From: JAICJC01 sp963757605
Lineage (GTDB): Bacteria > Actinomycetota > Thermoleophilia > Gaiellales > JAICJC01
Assembly (NCBI GenBank): GCA_963757605.1
Contig: CAVWSF010000003.1
Span: forward strand, 682,001 to 746,000
Length of the DNA: 64,000 nt
Direction of reading: 5' to 3'
The translations under genes were made by a program, and so were the position numbers. Positions 37,881 through 46,482 of this stretch are shown here, one piece after another; positions within the stretch are counted from its first letter, which is position 1, and each line of letters begins with the position of its first letter. A model generated the notes under the pieces. That model saw only the letters and a list, made by a program, of their open reading frames with translations, was not told the DNA's origin and did no database searches.

Positions 37881-38798
37881 TCAGGCCGCCCCGACGTCGC
37901 GGCCGCCGCGGCGGTGCTCGGCCACCCAGACGGCGGCGAGGATCATCGCTCCGCCGACGACGTCGCGTGCGATCGGCCGCTCGCCGAGGACGGCCCACGA
38001 CGCGAGGACGCCGAGCGTCGGGACGGCGTACATCGCGACCGCGAACCGCGATGCGGGCAGCCGCGACAGGACGTGCGCGAAGAGGAAGTAGGCGATGCCG
38101 CTCCCCACCCCGATGTACACCGCGACGGCCACCGACGACGCGTCCAGGTCACCCTGGACGACCTGCCCGTGCGCGGCGTCGAGGGCGATCAGCGGCAGCG
38201 TGACGATGCACGCTCCGATGGAGGTCACCAGTGCGACCGCGCCGGCGTCGACCCTGCCGGCCTCGCGGCGCACCGACACGGTGTAGGCGGCGAAGAGGAG
38301 GACCGTGACGAGCAGGAAGGCGACCGGCCTCCCCCCGCCGGAGACGCCCGACGCGAAGAGGCCCGAGACGACGGCGACGCCGCACAGCCCGAGGCCGAGG
38401 CCGGCGAGCGTGGCGGGGGTCGGCCGCTCGCGGGCGACGAGCACCGCCGCCACGGCGACGCCGATCGGCTCGAGGCCGAGGACGAGCGCGCCGAGCGTCG
38501 AGCTGCCGGCGTCGATCCCCGCGATCATCGTGACGGCCTGTCCGCCGAGCCCCAGTGCGCCGATCGCGAGCAGGCGCCGCCACATCCGCGGCTCGAGTGA
38601 GGGCAGGCCGCGGAAGATCACGATCAGCGTCGCCGTGGCGAGGGCGAACCGCAGGCCGACGACGGTGCCGACGCCGAAGCGCTCCGTCGCGAGCTTGAAG
38701 GCCGGGAAAGAGCTCCCGAAGAGGACGAGCGTCACGACCAGCTCGGCGGTTGCTCTCAGGTCTCCGGCCTCTCGCGCCGATAGTTCACGGGATGGCAC
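37881..38798 (-). CDS. EamA/DMT family transporter
   Basis: This 305-residue protein has ten predicted helices in two EamA repeats: VTLVLFGSSFPAFKLATERF opens repeat 1, VLLFAAYTVSVRREAGR opens repeat 2, and LSRLPASRFAVAMYAVPTLG is typical of repeat 2. Such carriers export amino acids or metabolites. GTG 38798 follows GAGGGG at a good distance but overlaps the divergent PilZ start by 7 bp. A start further in is possible. It is 47 bp upstream of the ATP-grasp gene and might export that pathway's product. Confidence 0.85.
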   Translation of the reverse strand: MPSRELSAREAGDLRATAELVVTLVLFGSSFPAFKLATERFGVGTVVGLRFALATATLIVIFRGLPSLEPRMWRRLLAIGALGLGGQAVTMIAGIDAGSSTLGALVLGLEPIGVAVAAVLVARERPTPATLAGLGLGLCGVAVVSGLFASGVSGGGRPVAFLLVTVLLFAAYTVSVRREAGRVDAGAVALVTSIGACIVTLPLIALDAAHGQVVQGDLDASSVAVAVYIGVGSGIAYFLFAHVLSRLPASRFAVAMYAVPTLGVLASWAVLGERPIARDVVGGAMILAAVWVAEHRRGGRDVGAA

Positions 38799-39517
38799 GT
38801 CTCAACCCCTCGGACGCCGTGCGCATGCTTTTCGCCGGCATGACCGCCATGCTCGAGACAGATGACGGCACCCGCATCCCAATGCAGGCCACCGGGATGA
38901 AGGGCGCCAAGGTGTGGGCGACGGCGCCCCGGCTCGCGGTCGCGACCGGGATGACCGTGCGCGGGCGCATCATCGTGCCCGAGGAGGTCCAGCCCTGGCT
39001 CGTCCGCTTCACGGTCGAGGATGCGTCGTTCCATACGAACGAGCTCGCCCGCGTCCGGCTGCGGGCGATGGCGGTCGGGCCGGACAACTCACGCCGGCAA
39101 TCGCAGCGCGTCCCGGCCGGCGGCGTCGCCTGGCTCATCGCCGTGAGCTGCCGCGACGTCGTGGACGGCGACCGGATCGAGGGCACCATCATCGACCTCA
39201 GCGAGTCCGGCGTCGCCTTCGCGACCCGGCGCGTCCTGCGCCTGGGCGACCGCCTGATCTTCAACGGCCGCTTCTTCGCCGAGCACGTCGAGGCGGAGGT
39301 GCGGGTGACGTCGCTGCGCGACGGCGAGTCCGGCCGCACCATCGCCGGCTGCGCCTTCCTCGACATCAACGCCGCCCAGCTTGCCCGCGTTCGCCGGCTG
39401 ATCGAGGCCGCCGAGTCGCCACCCGAGCGCCCGACAGCGGTCGACATCGGCCCGCTGCGCGAGGCGGTCGGCGAGGTCGACAACCCCGGCTGGCGCGGCA
39501 TCTTCCGCCGCAGCTAG
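38792..39517 (+). CDS. PilZ domain cyclic di-GMP receptor
   Basis: The 241-residue protein has a C-terminal PilZ domain with the two c-di-GMP binding motifs: RRQSQR (101-106, RxxxR) and DLSESGVAF (from 135, D/NxSxxG). The N-terminal half resembles YcgR-like flagellar brake domains (MTVRGRIIVPEEVQPWLVRF). It should bind c-di-GMP and modulate motility or another output. GATAGT (38779-38784) lies 7 nt before ATG 38792. The diguanylate cyclase at 15476 could supply the ligand. A dispersed palindrome starts 6 bp after the stop. Confidence 0.9.
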   Translation: MARLNPSDAVRMLFAGMTAMLETDDGTRIPMQATGMKGAKVWATAPRLAVATGMTVRGRIIVPEEVQPWLVRFTVEDASFHTNELARVRLRAMAVGPDNSRRQSQRVPAGGVAWLIAVSCRDVVDGDRIEGTIIDLSESGVAFATRRVLRLGDRLIFNGRFFAEHVEAEVRVTSLRDGESGRTIAGCAFLDINAAQLARVRRLIEAAESPPERPTAVDIGPLREAVGEVDNPGWRGIFRRS

Positions 39518-39522
39518 CGAGC

Positions 39523-39556
39523 AGCGCACCAACGGGGTCAGACCCCAATGTTGCGC
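39523..39556. repeat. GGGGTC(A)GACCCC palindrome with imperfect GCGCA/TTGCGC arms
   Basis: The 13-bp core is at 39534-39546. The outer arms GCGCACCAAC and AATGTTGCGC pair only partly. It lies between the PilZ gene and the convergent small gene, so it is positioned like a terminator. The arm sequence matches that of the copy at 13236. Confidence 0.85.
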
Positions 39557-39559
39557 CTG

Positions 39560-39814
39560 TTAGCCGACGGCCGCCTGGCAGCCCGCGATGAGCGCCCCCC
39601 GTTGGTCTGCGGGCGCGCTCCGAGGAACCTTGATGGCTGCCGTCGTCAGCCCCGACCACACTGTGATGCCGTCGACCGGCTCGGGCGTCGGCAGCTGGCA
39701 GGCGCGCTTTCCGATCGCGAAGTAGTGCCGGTAGACGGCCGAGTCCGTCGCACCGCCGTCGCCTGAACGCGCGACGTAGACGAGCGCCGCGACGGCCACC
39801 AGGATGACGACCAG
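39560..39814 (-). CDS. Small single-pass membrane or exported protein, unknown function
   Basis: The protein of about 84 residues has a hydrophobic N-terminus (VVILVAVAALVYVARSG) followed by a hydrophilic domain with two Cys (RACQLPTP and IAGCQAAVG), suggesting an extracytoplasmic disulfide. CTG 39814 is placed as start because AGGAGG lies 9 nt upstream; GTG 39799 is the conventional alternative but halves the membrane segment and has no nearby ribosome site. The region between it and adh contains a dispersed palindrome that may have displaced an original start. Confidence 0.5.
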   Translation of the reverse strand: MVVILVAVAALVYVARSGDGGATDSAVYRHYFAIGKRACQLPTPEPVDGITVWSGLTTAAIKVPRSAPADQRGALIAGCQAAVG

Positions 39815-39855
39815 GAGCGCGCGCCTCCTCAGACCTTCGAGAGTACGCCGACGCG

Positions 39856-39886
39856 TGAAAAATTGGGGTCTGACCCCGTTTTTTCA
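39856..39886. repeat. 31-bp inverted repeat, GGGGTCTGACCCC family with TGAAAAA arms
   Basis: TGAAAAATTGGGGTC and GACCCCGTTTTTTCA flank a single T. The right end overlaps the stop codon of the alcohol dehydrogenase gene: its TGA is the first three bases of the repeat read on the minus strand. With its run of Us after the GC stem it could also act as a terminator. Confidence 0.92.
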
Positions 39887-40993
39887 GGAGGTGAAGCCGA
39901 TCACGCTGCGGATGCCGTCCTGGGCCTCCATCAGCTCGAAGCCGCGGTTCACCTCGTCCAGCGTGATGTGGTGCGAGACGAACGGGTCGACGTCGATGTC
40001 GCCGGCCAGCCAGCGGTCGACGAACGCCGGCACGCCCTCACGGCCCTTGACGCCGCCGAACGACGAGCCGGCGATGCGGCGGCCGGTGATGAGAAACCGC
40101 GGGATGACGTCGAGCGTCTCGCCCTTCCCCGCGACGCCCGCGACGGTGCAGAGCCCCCAGCCCATCCGGGCCGACTCGACCGCCTGGCGCATCACCTTGA
40201 CGTTGCCGGTGGCCTCGAAGGTGTAGTCGGCGCCGAAGCCGCCGGTCATCTCGACGATCCGCTCGACGGTGTCGCCGCCGCCGATCATCGTCTCGGTCGC
40301 GCCCTGCCCGGTGGCGAGCGCGAGCCGGTCCTCGGAGAGGTCGACGCAGACGATCCGCTCGGCGCCGGCCAGCCGGCAGCCGGCGACCGCGCCCAGCCCG
40401 ACCATGCCCGCGCCGAAGACGACGCAGGTCGAACCGGGCTCCACCTTGGCCGTGTTGAGCGCCGCGCCGAGGCCGGTCGAGAGACCGCACGCGAAGAGGC
40501 AGGCCCGGTCGAGCGGCGCCTCGGGGTTGACCTTGGCGAGCGCGATCTCGGGCATCACCGTGTACTCCGCGAAGGTGGAGCAGCCCATGAAATGGCGGAT
40601 CGGCTCGCCATCGCGGGAGAGCCGGGCGGTGCCGTCCGGCAGGTAGCCCTGGCCCTGCTTGTCGCGGATCGCGAGGCACAGGTTCGTGCGCGGGCTCTTG
40701 CAGTGGATGCACTCGCCGCACTGGGGCGAGAACAGCGTGACAACGTGATCGCCCGGCGCGAGCAGCGTCACCCCCTCGCCGATCCGCTCGACGACGCCCG
40801 CGCCCTCGTGCCCGAGCACGGTCGGCGCGTAGCCCGACGGGTCGGCGCCCGACGCCGTGTAGAGGTCGGTGTGGCACACCCCGCACGCCTCGAGCCGCAC
40901 CAGCACCTCGCCGGCCCGCGGCTCGGAGATGTCGAGCTCCTGGACGACCAGCGGCTGCCCGAACTCCTCCAACACTGCCGCGCGCATCTTCAT
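39884..40993 (-). CDS. Zinc-dependent alcohol dehydrogenase, class III-like
   Basis: The 369-residue medium-chain dehydrogenase has the catalytic zinc site CGVCHTDLY and GHEGAGVVERIG, and the four-Cys structural zinc loop CGECIHCKSPRTNLC. The NAD-binding FGAGMVGLGAVAGCRLAGA with Asp in CVDLSEDR indicates NAD preference. Overall it resembles the thiol-dependent formaldehyde dehydrogenase group (glutathione or mycothiol types), but the substrate is not proven. TACACT (41007-41002) lies 8 nt before ATG 40993. Its stop codon is supplied by a dispersed palindrome. Confidence 0.88.
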   Translation of the reverse strand: MKMRAAVLEEFGQPLVVQELDISEPRAGEVLVRLEACGVCHTDLYTASGADPSGYAPTVLGHEGAGVVERIGEGVTLLAPGDHVVTLFSPQCGECIHCKSPRTNLCLAIRDKQGQGYLPDGTARLSRDGEPIRHFMGCSTFAEYTVMPEIALAKVNPEAPLDRACLFACGLSTGLGAALNTAKVEPGSTCVVFGAGMVGLGAVAGCRLAGAERIVCVDLSEDRLALATGQGATETMIGGGDTVERIVEMTGGFGADYTFEATGNVKVMRQAVESARMGWGLCTVAGVAGKGETLDVIPRFLITGRRIAGSSFGGVKGREGVPAFVDRWLAGDIDVDPFVSHHITLDEVNRGFELMEAQDGIRSVIGFTS

Positions 40994-41001
40994 CGCGGGC
41001 G

Positions 41002-41011
41002 AGTGTACCCT
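41002..41011. promoter_or_regulatory. Overlapping divergent -10 elements (adh / nucleotidyltransferase gene)
   Basis: The ten bases AGTGTACCCT contain TACACT on the minus strand (41007-41002, for adh) and TACCCT on the plus strand (41006-41011, for the gene at 41028). Only one polymerase could occupy the site at a time, so the genes may be reciprocally transcribed. Confidence 0.5.
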
Positions 41012-41027
41012 CTACGCGCAGCGACGG

Positions 41028-41786
41028 ATGTCAAATCACGCCCCTCTCGACGACATCGTCCTGGAGGCCGATCGCCTGCTCGAGGCGGCGGTCGCCGCGG
41101 ACGTCCCCGTCCGCCTGATCGGCGGCCTGGCCGTGCGGAGGCACGCCGGCGGCGAGCCGGTCATCACGCGGGCCTACAAGGACATCGACCTCGTCACGCT
41201 CAAGGGCCGCGGCAAGCGCGTATCGGAGTTCATGACCGGGATGGGCTATGAGGCCGACCGGGCCTTCAACGCCACCAACGGCCACCGGCGGCTCCTGTAC
41301 TACGACCCACCTCACAGCCGTCAGGTCGACGTCTTCGTCGGCACGTTCGAGATGTGCCACTCGATCCCGATCACCGAGCGGATCGATCTCCACGCATCGG
41401 CCGTGCCGCTCGCCGAGCTGCTCCTGACGAAGATGCAGATCGTCGAGCTGAACGCCAAGGACCAGGCCGACATCCTGACGATCCTCTACCACCACGACGT
41501 CGCCGAGGACGACGGGAACGGAGACGCCGTGAACGCCGCCAGGGTCGCCCAGCTCTGCGCCGGCGACTGGGGCCTGTGGCGCACGACCAAGCTGAACGTC
41601 GAGCGGACCGGCGACGCGCTGGCCGGGTCGGCCCTCACGCGGGACCAGCAGGCCGTGGTCCGCGAGCGGCTCGATCGGCTGTGGGAGCGGATCGAGCGCG
41701 AGTCCAAGTCCACTAAGTGGAAGATGCGAAACCGCGTGGGCGACAAGGTGCGCTGGTACGAGGAGCCCGAAGAGGTCGAGGGGTAG
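41028..41786 (+). CDS. Nucleotidyltransferase-fold protein (AbiEii-like)
   Basis: This 252-residue protein begins with a minimal nucleotidyltransferase core: VRLIGGLAVRRHAGG and, 20 residues on, YKDIDLVTLKG, giving the G-G...D-x-D pattern that binds Mg and nucleotide. The C-terminal part is helical and charged. Similar proteins occur as AbiEii-type toxins and as uncharacterised stand-alone proteins; no antitoxin gene is adjacent, so a toxin role is not supported. It ends 2 bp from the convergent PucR gene. Confidence 0.7.
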   Translation: MSNHAPLDDIVLEADRLLEAAVAADVPVRLIGGLAVRRHAGGEPVITRAYKDIDLVTLKGRGKRVSEFMTGMGYEADRAFNATNGHRRLLYYDPPHSRQVDVFVGTFEMCHSIPITERIDLHASAVPLAELLLTKMQIVELNAKDQADILTILYHHDVAEDDGNGDAVNAARVAQLCAGDWGLWRTTKLNVERTGDALAGSALTRDQQAVVRERLDRLWERIERESKSTKWKMRNRVGDKVRWYEEPEEVEG

Positions 41787-41788
41787 CT

Positions 41789-43282
41789 CTACCCGCGCGA
41801 CCGAAGCGCGATCCAGAGGTCGACCCGGTCCTCCATCGAGCCCAGATCGCGCCCGGTGAGCTGCTCGATCCGGCCCAGCCGGTGACGGAGCGTGTTCACG
41901 TGGACGTGCAGCTCCTCGGCGGTGCGCTGCCAGCGGCACCCTGACGAGAGGAAGCGGTCGAGCGTCGCGACGAGCTGCGATTGGCGGCGGGCGTCGTGCT
42001 CCTCGAGCGGCTGGAGGAGCGCCCGCCGGAACGCGGCCAGCACGTCCTCGTCCTGAAGGGCGAGGAGCAGCGAATGCGTCCCCACCTGGTGGTGCGTCGC
42101 CCAGCCTGCGTCGCGGCGAAGCCGGGCGAAGCGGCAGGCGTGGCGGGCCTCGACGATCGACGTGCGAAGCCCGCTCGCGTCCGCGGCGAGCCCGCCGACG
42201 CCGACCGGCTCGCCCAGCTGGGCGTGAAGACCTGCGGCCACGTCGGCGAGGCCCGGCTCGTCGGCATCCCACTGCACAACGGCGACCACCTCCGGCGCCT
42301 TGACGGCCGCGACGGCGGTCACCCCGGCCTCGGCCAGGGCGAGCTCGAGGGGATCGAGCGCCTCGTCGGGGTCGCCGGCCTCGCACACGATCGCCGCCAG
42401 CGGCCGGCCGGCGTCGAGCGAGAAGGTCTCGAGCCGGGCCGCCGTCGCCTGCTGCTGGCCGGGCCCGGCCATGATGAGGTCGACCAGCTCGGCGGCCAGC
42501 CGGCGCTCGCTCTCGCGGATCGCCCGCCGCCGCGCCAGCTCGAGGCCGAGGAACGGCAACGTCTGGTCGATCGCCGCCCGGTCGTCGTCGCTCGGCGCGT
42601 GCCTGCCGGCGGCGACCAGCAGATGGGCCTCCGTCCTGCCCACCGTCACGATGGGATAGGCCAGCCAGCGTCCGGCGGCGACCGGGTACTCCGGCTGCAG
42701 GCCGGTGACGGCTGCCCGCACCGCGGCCACGTCCTCGTCCGTCGGCGCCGGCCCGTGCGCGGCCACCTGCGAGCCGGGCCCCGAGACCCAGGCGCTGAGC
42801 CCGGGGTCGAGCACGCCCAGCATGCCCTCGAGCCCTGAGCCGTACCCTGCGGCGCGCACCAGCTCGTCGTTTCGGCGCACGCGGGCCCGCAGCGCATCCT
42901 CGCGCCCGCCGTACTCGCGGTCGACGAACGCCCGGGTGACCGCGATGAACGGCAGCTCGAACGGCACCGCGACGAGCGGCAGCCCGGCGTCGCGGCAGGC
43001 CTGCTCGAGATCGTCGGGCACGCCGCCGCCGGCGGTCGGGATCCCGTACCCAAGCGCAGCGACGTCCATGGCCCGAAGCGGCGCCACAAACTGCTCGCTT
43101 GAGAGGCCCGCGTCGCGCCAGACGCCCGTCGTCAGGATCAGCTCGCCGCCCTGGAGGTAGAGCGACGGATCCTTGAGCTCGGTCGTGTGCACCCACCGGA
43201 TGGGGCGATCGAGCGTGCCGTCGACGACCACGCGGAGGCCCAGCTCCGGGTCGTCCAGCAGCTCTCGCACGGTCATCGGCAT
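41789..43282 (-). CDS. PucR family transcriptional regulator
   Basis: The 497-residue regulator has the PucR plan: an N-terminal PucR domain (MTVRELLDDPELGLRVV; residues 1-125), a GGDEF-like middle domain, and a C-terminal helix-turn-helix (CRWQRTAEELHVHVNTLRHR). PucR relatives activate purine, polyamine or amino-acid catabolic genes. It is transcribed divergently from the catabolic gene chain starting at 43367 and is its obvious regulator. GGAGG lies 8 nt before ATG 43282; an internal ATG two codons later is the alternative. Confidence 0.9.
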   Translation of the reverse strand: MPMTVRELLDDPELGLRVVVDGTLDRPIRWVHTTELKDPSLYLQGGELILTTGVWRDAGLSSEQFVAPLRAMDVAALGYGIPTAGGGVPDDLEQACRDAGLPLVAVPFELPFIAVTRAFVDREYGGREDALRARVRRNDELVRAAGYGSGLEGMLGVLDPGLSAWVSGPGSQVAAHGPAPTDEDVAAVRAAVTGLQPEYPVAAGRWLAYPIVTVGRTEAHLLVAAGRHAPSDDDRAAIDQTLPFLGLELARRRAIRESERRLAAELVDLIMAGPGQQQATAARLETFSLDAGRPLAAIVCEAGDPDEALDPLELALAEAGVTAVAAVKAPEVVAVVQWDADEPGLADVAAGLHAQLGEPVGVGGLAADASGLRTSIVEARHACRFARLRRDAGWATHHQVGTHSLLLALQDEDVLAAFRRALLQPLEEHDARRQSQLVATLDRFLSSGCRWQRTAEELHVHVNTLRHRLGRIEQLTGRDLGSMEDRVDLWIALRSRG

Positions 43283-43294
43283 TGGATGATCCTC

Positions 43295-43316
43295 CAACGC
43301 CGATCGTACAGCGTTG
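43295..43316. promoter_or_regulatory. Candidate PucR binding site
   Basis: CAACGC-N10-GCGTTG is an inverted repeat with a CGATCG in the spacer. It lies 13 bp upstream of pucR and 50 bp upstream of the divergent operon, where an activator or autorepressor would bind. There is no experimental or comparative support here. Confidence 0.45.
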
Positions 43317-43366
43317 CAGGGTCGCACCCTTGTCCGGTCCGGAACGATCGGCCAGACTCCCCGCCC

Positions 43367-44245
43367 ATGGCGCCCTTCGCCTGGCCCGACGGCCACCGTG
43401 CAGCGCTGTCCCTGACGTTCGACGTCGACGCGGAATCGGCCATCCTCGCGGTCGACCCGGCCTACGCGCGGAAGCTCTCGACGATGAGTCACCAGCGCTA
43501 CGGCCCGCGGGTCGGCGTGCCGCGCATCCTGAGGATGCTCGAGCGCATCGGCGTCCGCGCCACGTTCTTCGTCCCGGGGCTCACGGCCGACCTGCACCCG
43601 GCGATGGTCGAGGCCGTCCTCGCCGCCGGTCATGAGCTCGGCCACCACGGCTACTCGCACGTCCCCTACCACCGCATGACCGACGACGAGCAGCGGCGCG
43701 ACATCGACCGGGCGTTCGCGAGCCTCGCGCGCGCCGGCGGAGGCGTCCGCCCCGACGGCTTCCGCGCCCCGTGGTGGGAGCTCACGAACTCGACGCCGGG
43801 GATCCTGTCGGAGTTCGGGTTCGCGTGGGACTCGAGCCTCATGGACGACGACCACCCCTACCTGCTCGACACCGGCACGAGCGTCCTCGCCGAGCTGCCC
43901 GTGCACTGGATGCTCGACGACTGGGAGCAGTACGCGTTCCTGCCCGAGCCGCATATCGGCGCGGTCATCGAATCGCCGGCGAAGGTGCTCGACCTGTGGG
44001 GCTCCGAGCTCGAGGCGCTGGCCGGCGAGGGCGGCCTCATGGTGCACACGAGCCACCCGTTCCTCTCGGGCCGGGCATCGCGCGTGGCGACGCTCGAGCG
44101 GGTGGTCGAGCGGGCCCGCGCGCTGGGCGGCATCTGGATCGCACCGGCCGGCGAGATCGCCGCGCACGTAAAGGCGGCGATCCCGGCCGGCGAGGCCCGT
44201 CCCGTAACCCCCGTCGAGATCGAGGAGGACGTGTATGGCGGCTGA
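43367..44245 (+). CDS. Polysaccharide deacetylase family protein (PuuE/PgdA-like)
   Basis: The 292-residue NodB-type metal hydrolase has LTFDVDAES (catalytic Asp-Asp region), GHELGHHGYSHV (two metal histidines) and FRAPWWE. The long insert and the C-terminal MVHTSHPFLSGR match cytoplasmic deacetylase/amidohydrolase relatives such as cofactor-independent allantoinase PuuE rather than cell-wall enzymes. It lacks a signal peptide. First in the island operon, it overlaps the APC permease gene by 11 bp. A close relative is encoded at 55204. Hydrolysis of a formyl, acetyl or cyclic amide is inferred. Confidence 0.8.
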   Translation: MAPFAWPDGHRAALSLTFDVDAESAILAVDPAYARKLSTMSHQRYGPRVGVPRILRMLERIGVRATFFVPGLTADLHPAMVEAVLAAGHELGHHGYSHVPYHRMTDDEQRRDIDRAFASLARAGGGVRPDGFRAPWWELTNSTPGILSEFGFAWDSSLMDDDHPYLLDTGTSVLAELPVHWMLDDWEQYAFLPEPHIGAVIESPAKVLDLWGSELEALAGEGGLMVHTSHPFLSGRASRVATLERVVERARALGGIWIAPAGEIAAHVKAAIPAGEARPVTPVEIEEDVYGG

Positions 44246-45827
44246 GGCCACAGCACCGGCGGCATTCGAACGGCAGGCGACCGGGCTCGTCCGCGAGGCC
44301 GGCATGTGGGACGTGCTCGTCTACAACGTGAACTTCATCTCGATCGGCCTCATGGCCGCGTTCCTGTTCAGCGTCACGATCCCGTTCTACCCGGGCGTGA
44401 ACGTGTACCTGAACGAGCTGATCGCGTTCGGAATCGTCATCCCGCTCTCGCTCGTGTTCGCGATGTTCGCGGCGGCCATGCCGCGGTCCGGCGGCGACTA
44501 CGTCTACGTCTCGCGGACGCTGCACCCCGCGTTCGGGATGATGTCGTCGTTCAACAACACCGCCTGGTGGTTCATCTACGGCGGCGTGCCGTCGGCGTTC
44601 TTCGCCCAGTACGGCCTCGGCCCGTTCCTGCGCACCGTCGGCGCGATGTCCGGCTCGGGCACGCTCACCGACTGGGGCAACACCCTCGTCGGCGACCGCG
44701 GCACCTTCATCGCCGGCGCGATCCTGATCCTGGCGCTCGCGACCATCTTCTCCTACAGCCTCACGCTCTACTTCCGGATCCAGAACGTGCTCTTCCTGTT
44801 CGCCATGGCGAGCATCCTGATCTCGATCGTCGTCTTCGCGGTCAGCAGTCACACCGACGTGGTGAACGGCATCAACTCGACCTACGGCGCCGACAGCGTG
44901 AAGAACGCGTCCAAGGCGGGGACGGGTCAGGCCTCGTTCGACCTCCGCAACACGATCCTCCCGATGACGTGGCTCTACCTCGAGCTGGTGTTCAACCAGT
45001 CGTCGGCCTACATCGGCGGCGAGGTGCGACGGGCAAGCCGCATCCAGCTCTGGTCGATGCCGGCCGCGGCGATCATCGCCACCGGCGTCCTGATGGTGCT
45101 CACGTGGGCGGCCCTCTCGAGCGCCGGGTTCGACCTCTGGAACGCGCTCGGGAACGACTTCGGCGCGAGCCTGGGACTGTCGTCCACGCCGGTCTACAGC
45201 GAGATCGCGGCGGTCGCCAGCGGCCAGACCTGGATCGCGGTCCTGATCCTGGGCGGGTTCGTGTTCTGGAGCTACACGTGGCTCCCCGGCCAGATCCTGA
45301 ACGCCTCGCGGAACCTCGTCGCCTATGCCGTCGACGGCGTCGCGCCGCGCCAGCTGGCGTCGGTCAGCGAGACCCGCCACACGCCTGTGGTCGCCATCTG
45401 GGTGGTCTCGATCGGGTCGATCATCGCGCTCTACTTCTACGTCTTCACCTCGTACTACTCGACCCTCACCGGGATCTTCGGGTTCATCCTCGGGTTCATC
45501 GTGGTCTCGATCGCCGCGATCGCCTTCCCCTACCGGCTGCCCGAGGTGTTCGAGTCCTCGCCCGTGCGGTGGCGGGCCGGCGGCATCCCCGTGATGAGCA
45601 TCGTCGGGACGCTCTCGCTGATCGCGTGCGTGGCGGCGGCGATCATCTACCTGCGCGACCCGTTCGCCGGGCTCCAGCACGCCGACGGCTCCTACTACTG
45701 GACCCGGATCCTCTACAACGTCGCCATCTTCCTGGCCGGCCCCGTGATCTACTTCGCCGCCCGGGCGCTGAACAAGGCCCGCGGCGTCGACATCGACAGG
45801 CGGTTCAAGGAGATCCCGGTTGAGTAG
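44235..45827 (+). CDS. APC superfamily amino acid/polyamine permease (first copy)
   Basis: This 530-residue permease has about 12 hydrophobic helices and APC features such as AMPRSGGDYVYVSRTLHP after helix 2 and a helix 8-10 region with NASRNLVAYAVDGVAP. It shares the unusual N-terminal layout MAxEATxAPxxFxRxATGL and overall sequence with the permease at 49098, so the two arose by duplication. It should import an amino acid-like or amine nitrogen source for the adjacent enzymes. It overlaps the neighbouring genes by 11 and 8 bp. Confidence 0.9.
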   Translation: MAAEATAPAAFERQATGLVREAGMWDVLVYNVNFISIGLMAAFLFSVTIPFYPGVNVYLNELIAFGIVIPLSLVFAMFAAAMPRSGGDYVYVSRTLHPAFGMMSSFNNTAWWFIYGGVPSAFFAQYGLGPFLRTVGAMSGSGTLTDWGNTLVGDRGTFIAGAILILALATIFSYSLTLYFRIQNVLFLFAMASILISIVVFAVSSHTDVVNGINSTYGADSVKNASKAGTGQASFDLRNTILPMTWLYLELVFNQSSAYIGGEVRRASRIQLWSMPAAAIIATGVLMVLTWAALSSAGFDLWNALGNDFGASLGLSSTPVYSEIAAVASGQTWIAVLILGGFVFWSYTWLPGQILNASRNLVAYAVDGVAPRQLASVSETRHTPVVAIWVVSIGSIIALYFYVFTSYYSTLTGIFGFILGFIVVSIAAIAFPYRLPEVFESSPVRWRAGGIPVMSIVGTLSLIACVAAAIIYLRDPFAGLQHADGSYYWTRILYNVAIFLAGPVIYFAARALNKARGVDIDRRFKEIPVE

Positions 45828-46482
45828 GCCCGTGGCCCTGGTCACGGGAGCGGCCGGGGGCATCGGCGGAGCCGCCGCGGAGGCGCTCGAGGCGGCGGGG
45901 CACGACGTCGTCCCCACCGACCTGCCGGTCGACGTCGCCGACGAGGACGCGATCGTCGCGCTCGTGGCCGAGGCCGAGGCCGCGCGCGGGCCGATCGACG
46001 TCCTGGTCAACTGCGCCGGGTACGTCCTCGAGACGCCCATCGAGCGGATCTCGGACGAGGAGTGGAACCGCATGCTGCGCGTACACCTCGGCGGCACCTG
46101 GCACACCTGCCGGGCGGTCGGCCCACGAATGGCCGCCCGCGGCCGCGGCTCGATCGTGAACGTGAGCTCGGAGCTCGCGCTGTGCGGCGCCGAGCTCCAC
46201 GCCCACTACTGCGCGGCCAAGGGCGCCATCGTCGGGCTCACGAAGGCGCTCGCGCTCGAGCTCGCACCGCGGGGCGTGCGGGTCAACTCGGTCGCGCCCG
46301 GCGCCACCGACACCGGCCTCCTCACCGACACCTGGCGCACGCCCGAGTACCTCGAGTCGCTCCCGGTGCGGCGGCTCTCGACGCCGGCCGAGATCGGCGC
46401 GACGATCGCGTTTCTCGCCTCGGATGCCGCCTCGTACGTGACCGGCCAGGTCGTGTCGCCCAACTCGGGGGCGGTGGTGTGA
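45820..46482 (+). CDS. Short-chain dehydrogenase/reductase (island, first)
   Basis: The 220-residue classical SDR has the cofactor loop VTGAAGGIGGAAA, CAGY, catalytic Ser in NVSSELALCG, and YCAAK (Tyr and Lys of the triad), ending GQVVSPNSGAVV. The substrate is unknown. TTG 45820 is supported by AAGGAG 7 nt upstream, inside the permease gene; the overlap is 8 bp. It overlaps the next SDR by 4 bp. In the island it could oxidise or reduce a carbonyl intermediate. Confidence 0.87.
   Translation: MSRPVALVTGAAGGIGGAAAEALEAAGHDVVPTDLPVDVADEDAIVALVAEAEAARGPIDVLVNCAGYVLETPIERISDEEWNRMLRVHLGGTWHTCRAVGPRMAARGRGSIVNVSSELALCGAELHAHYCAAKGAIVGLTKALALELAPRGVRVNSVAPGATDTGLLTDTWRTPEYLESLPVRRLSTPAEIGATIAFLASDAASYVTGQVVSPNSGAVV

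Noticed and set aside
41028..41786. Toxin-antitoxin or abortive infection system from the AbiEii-like fold
   Set aside because: No AbiEi-type antitoxin gene is adjacent; neighbours are adh and PucR.
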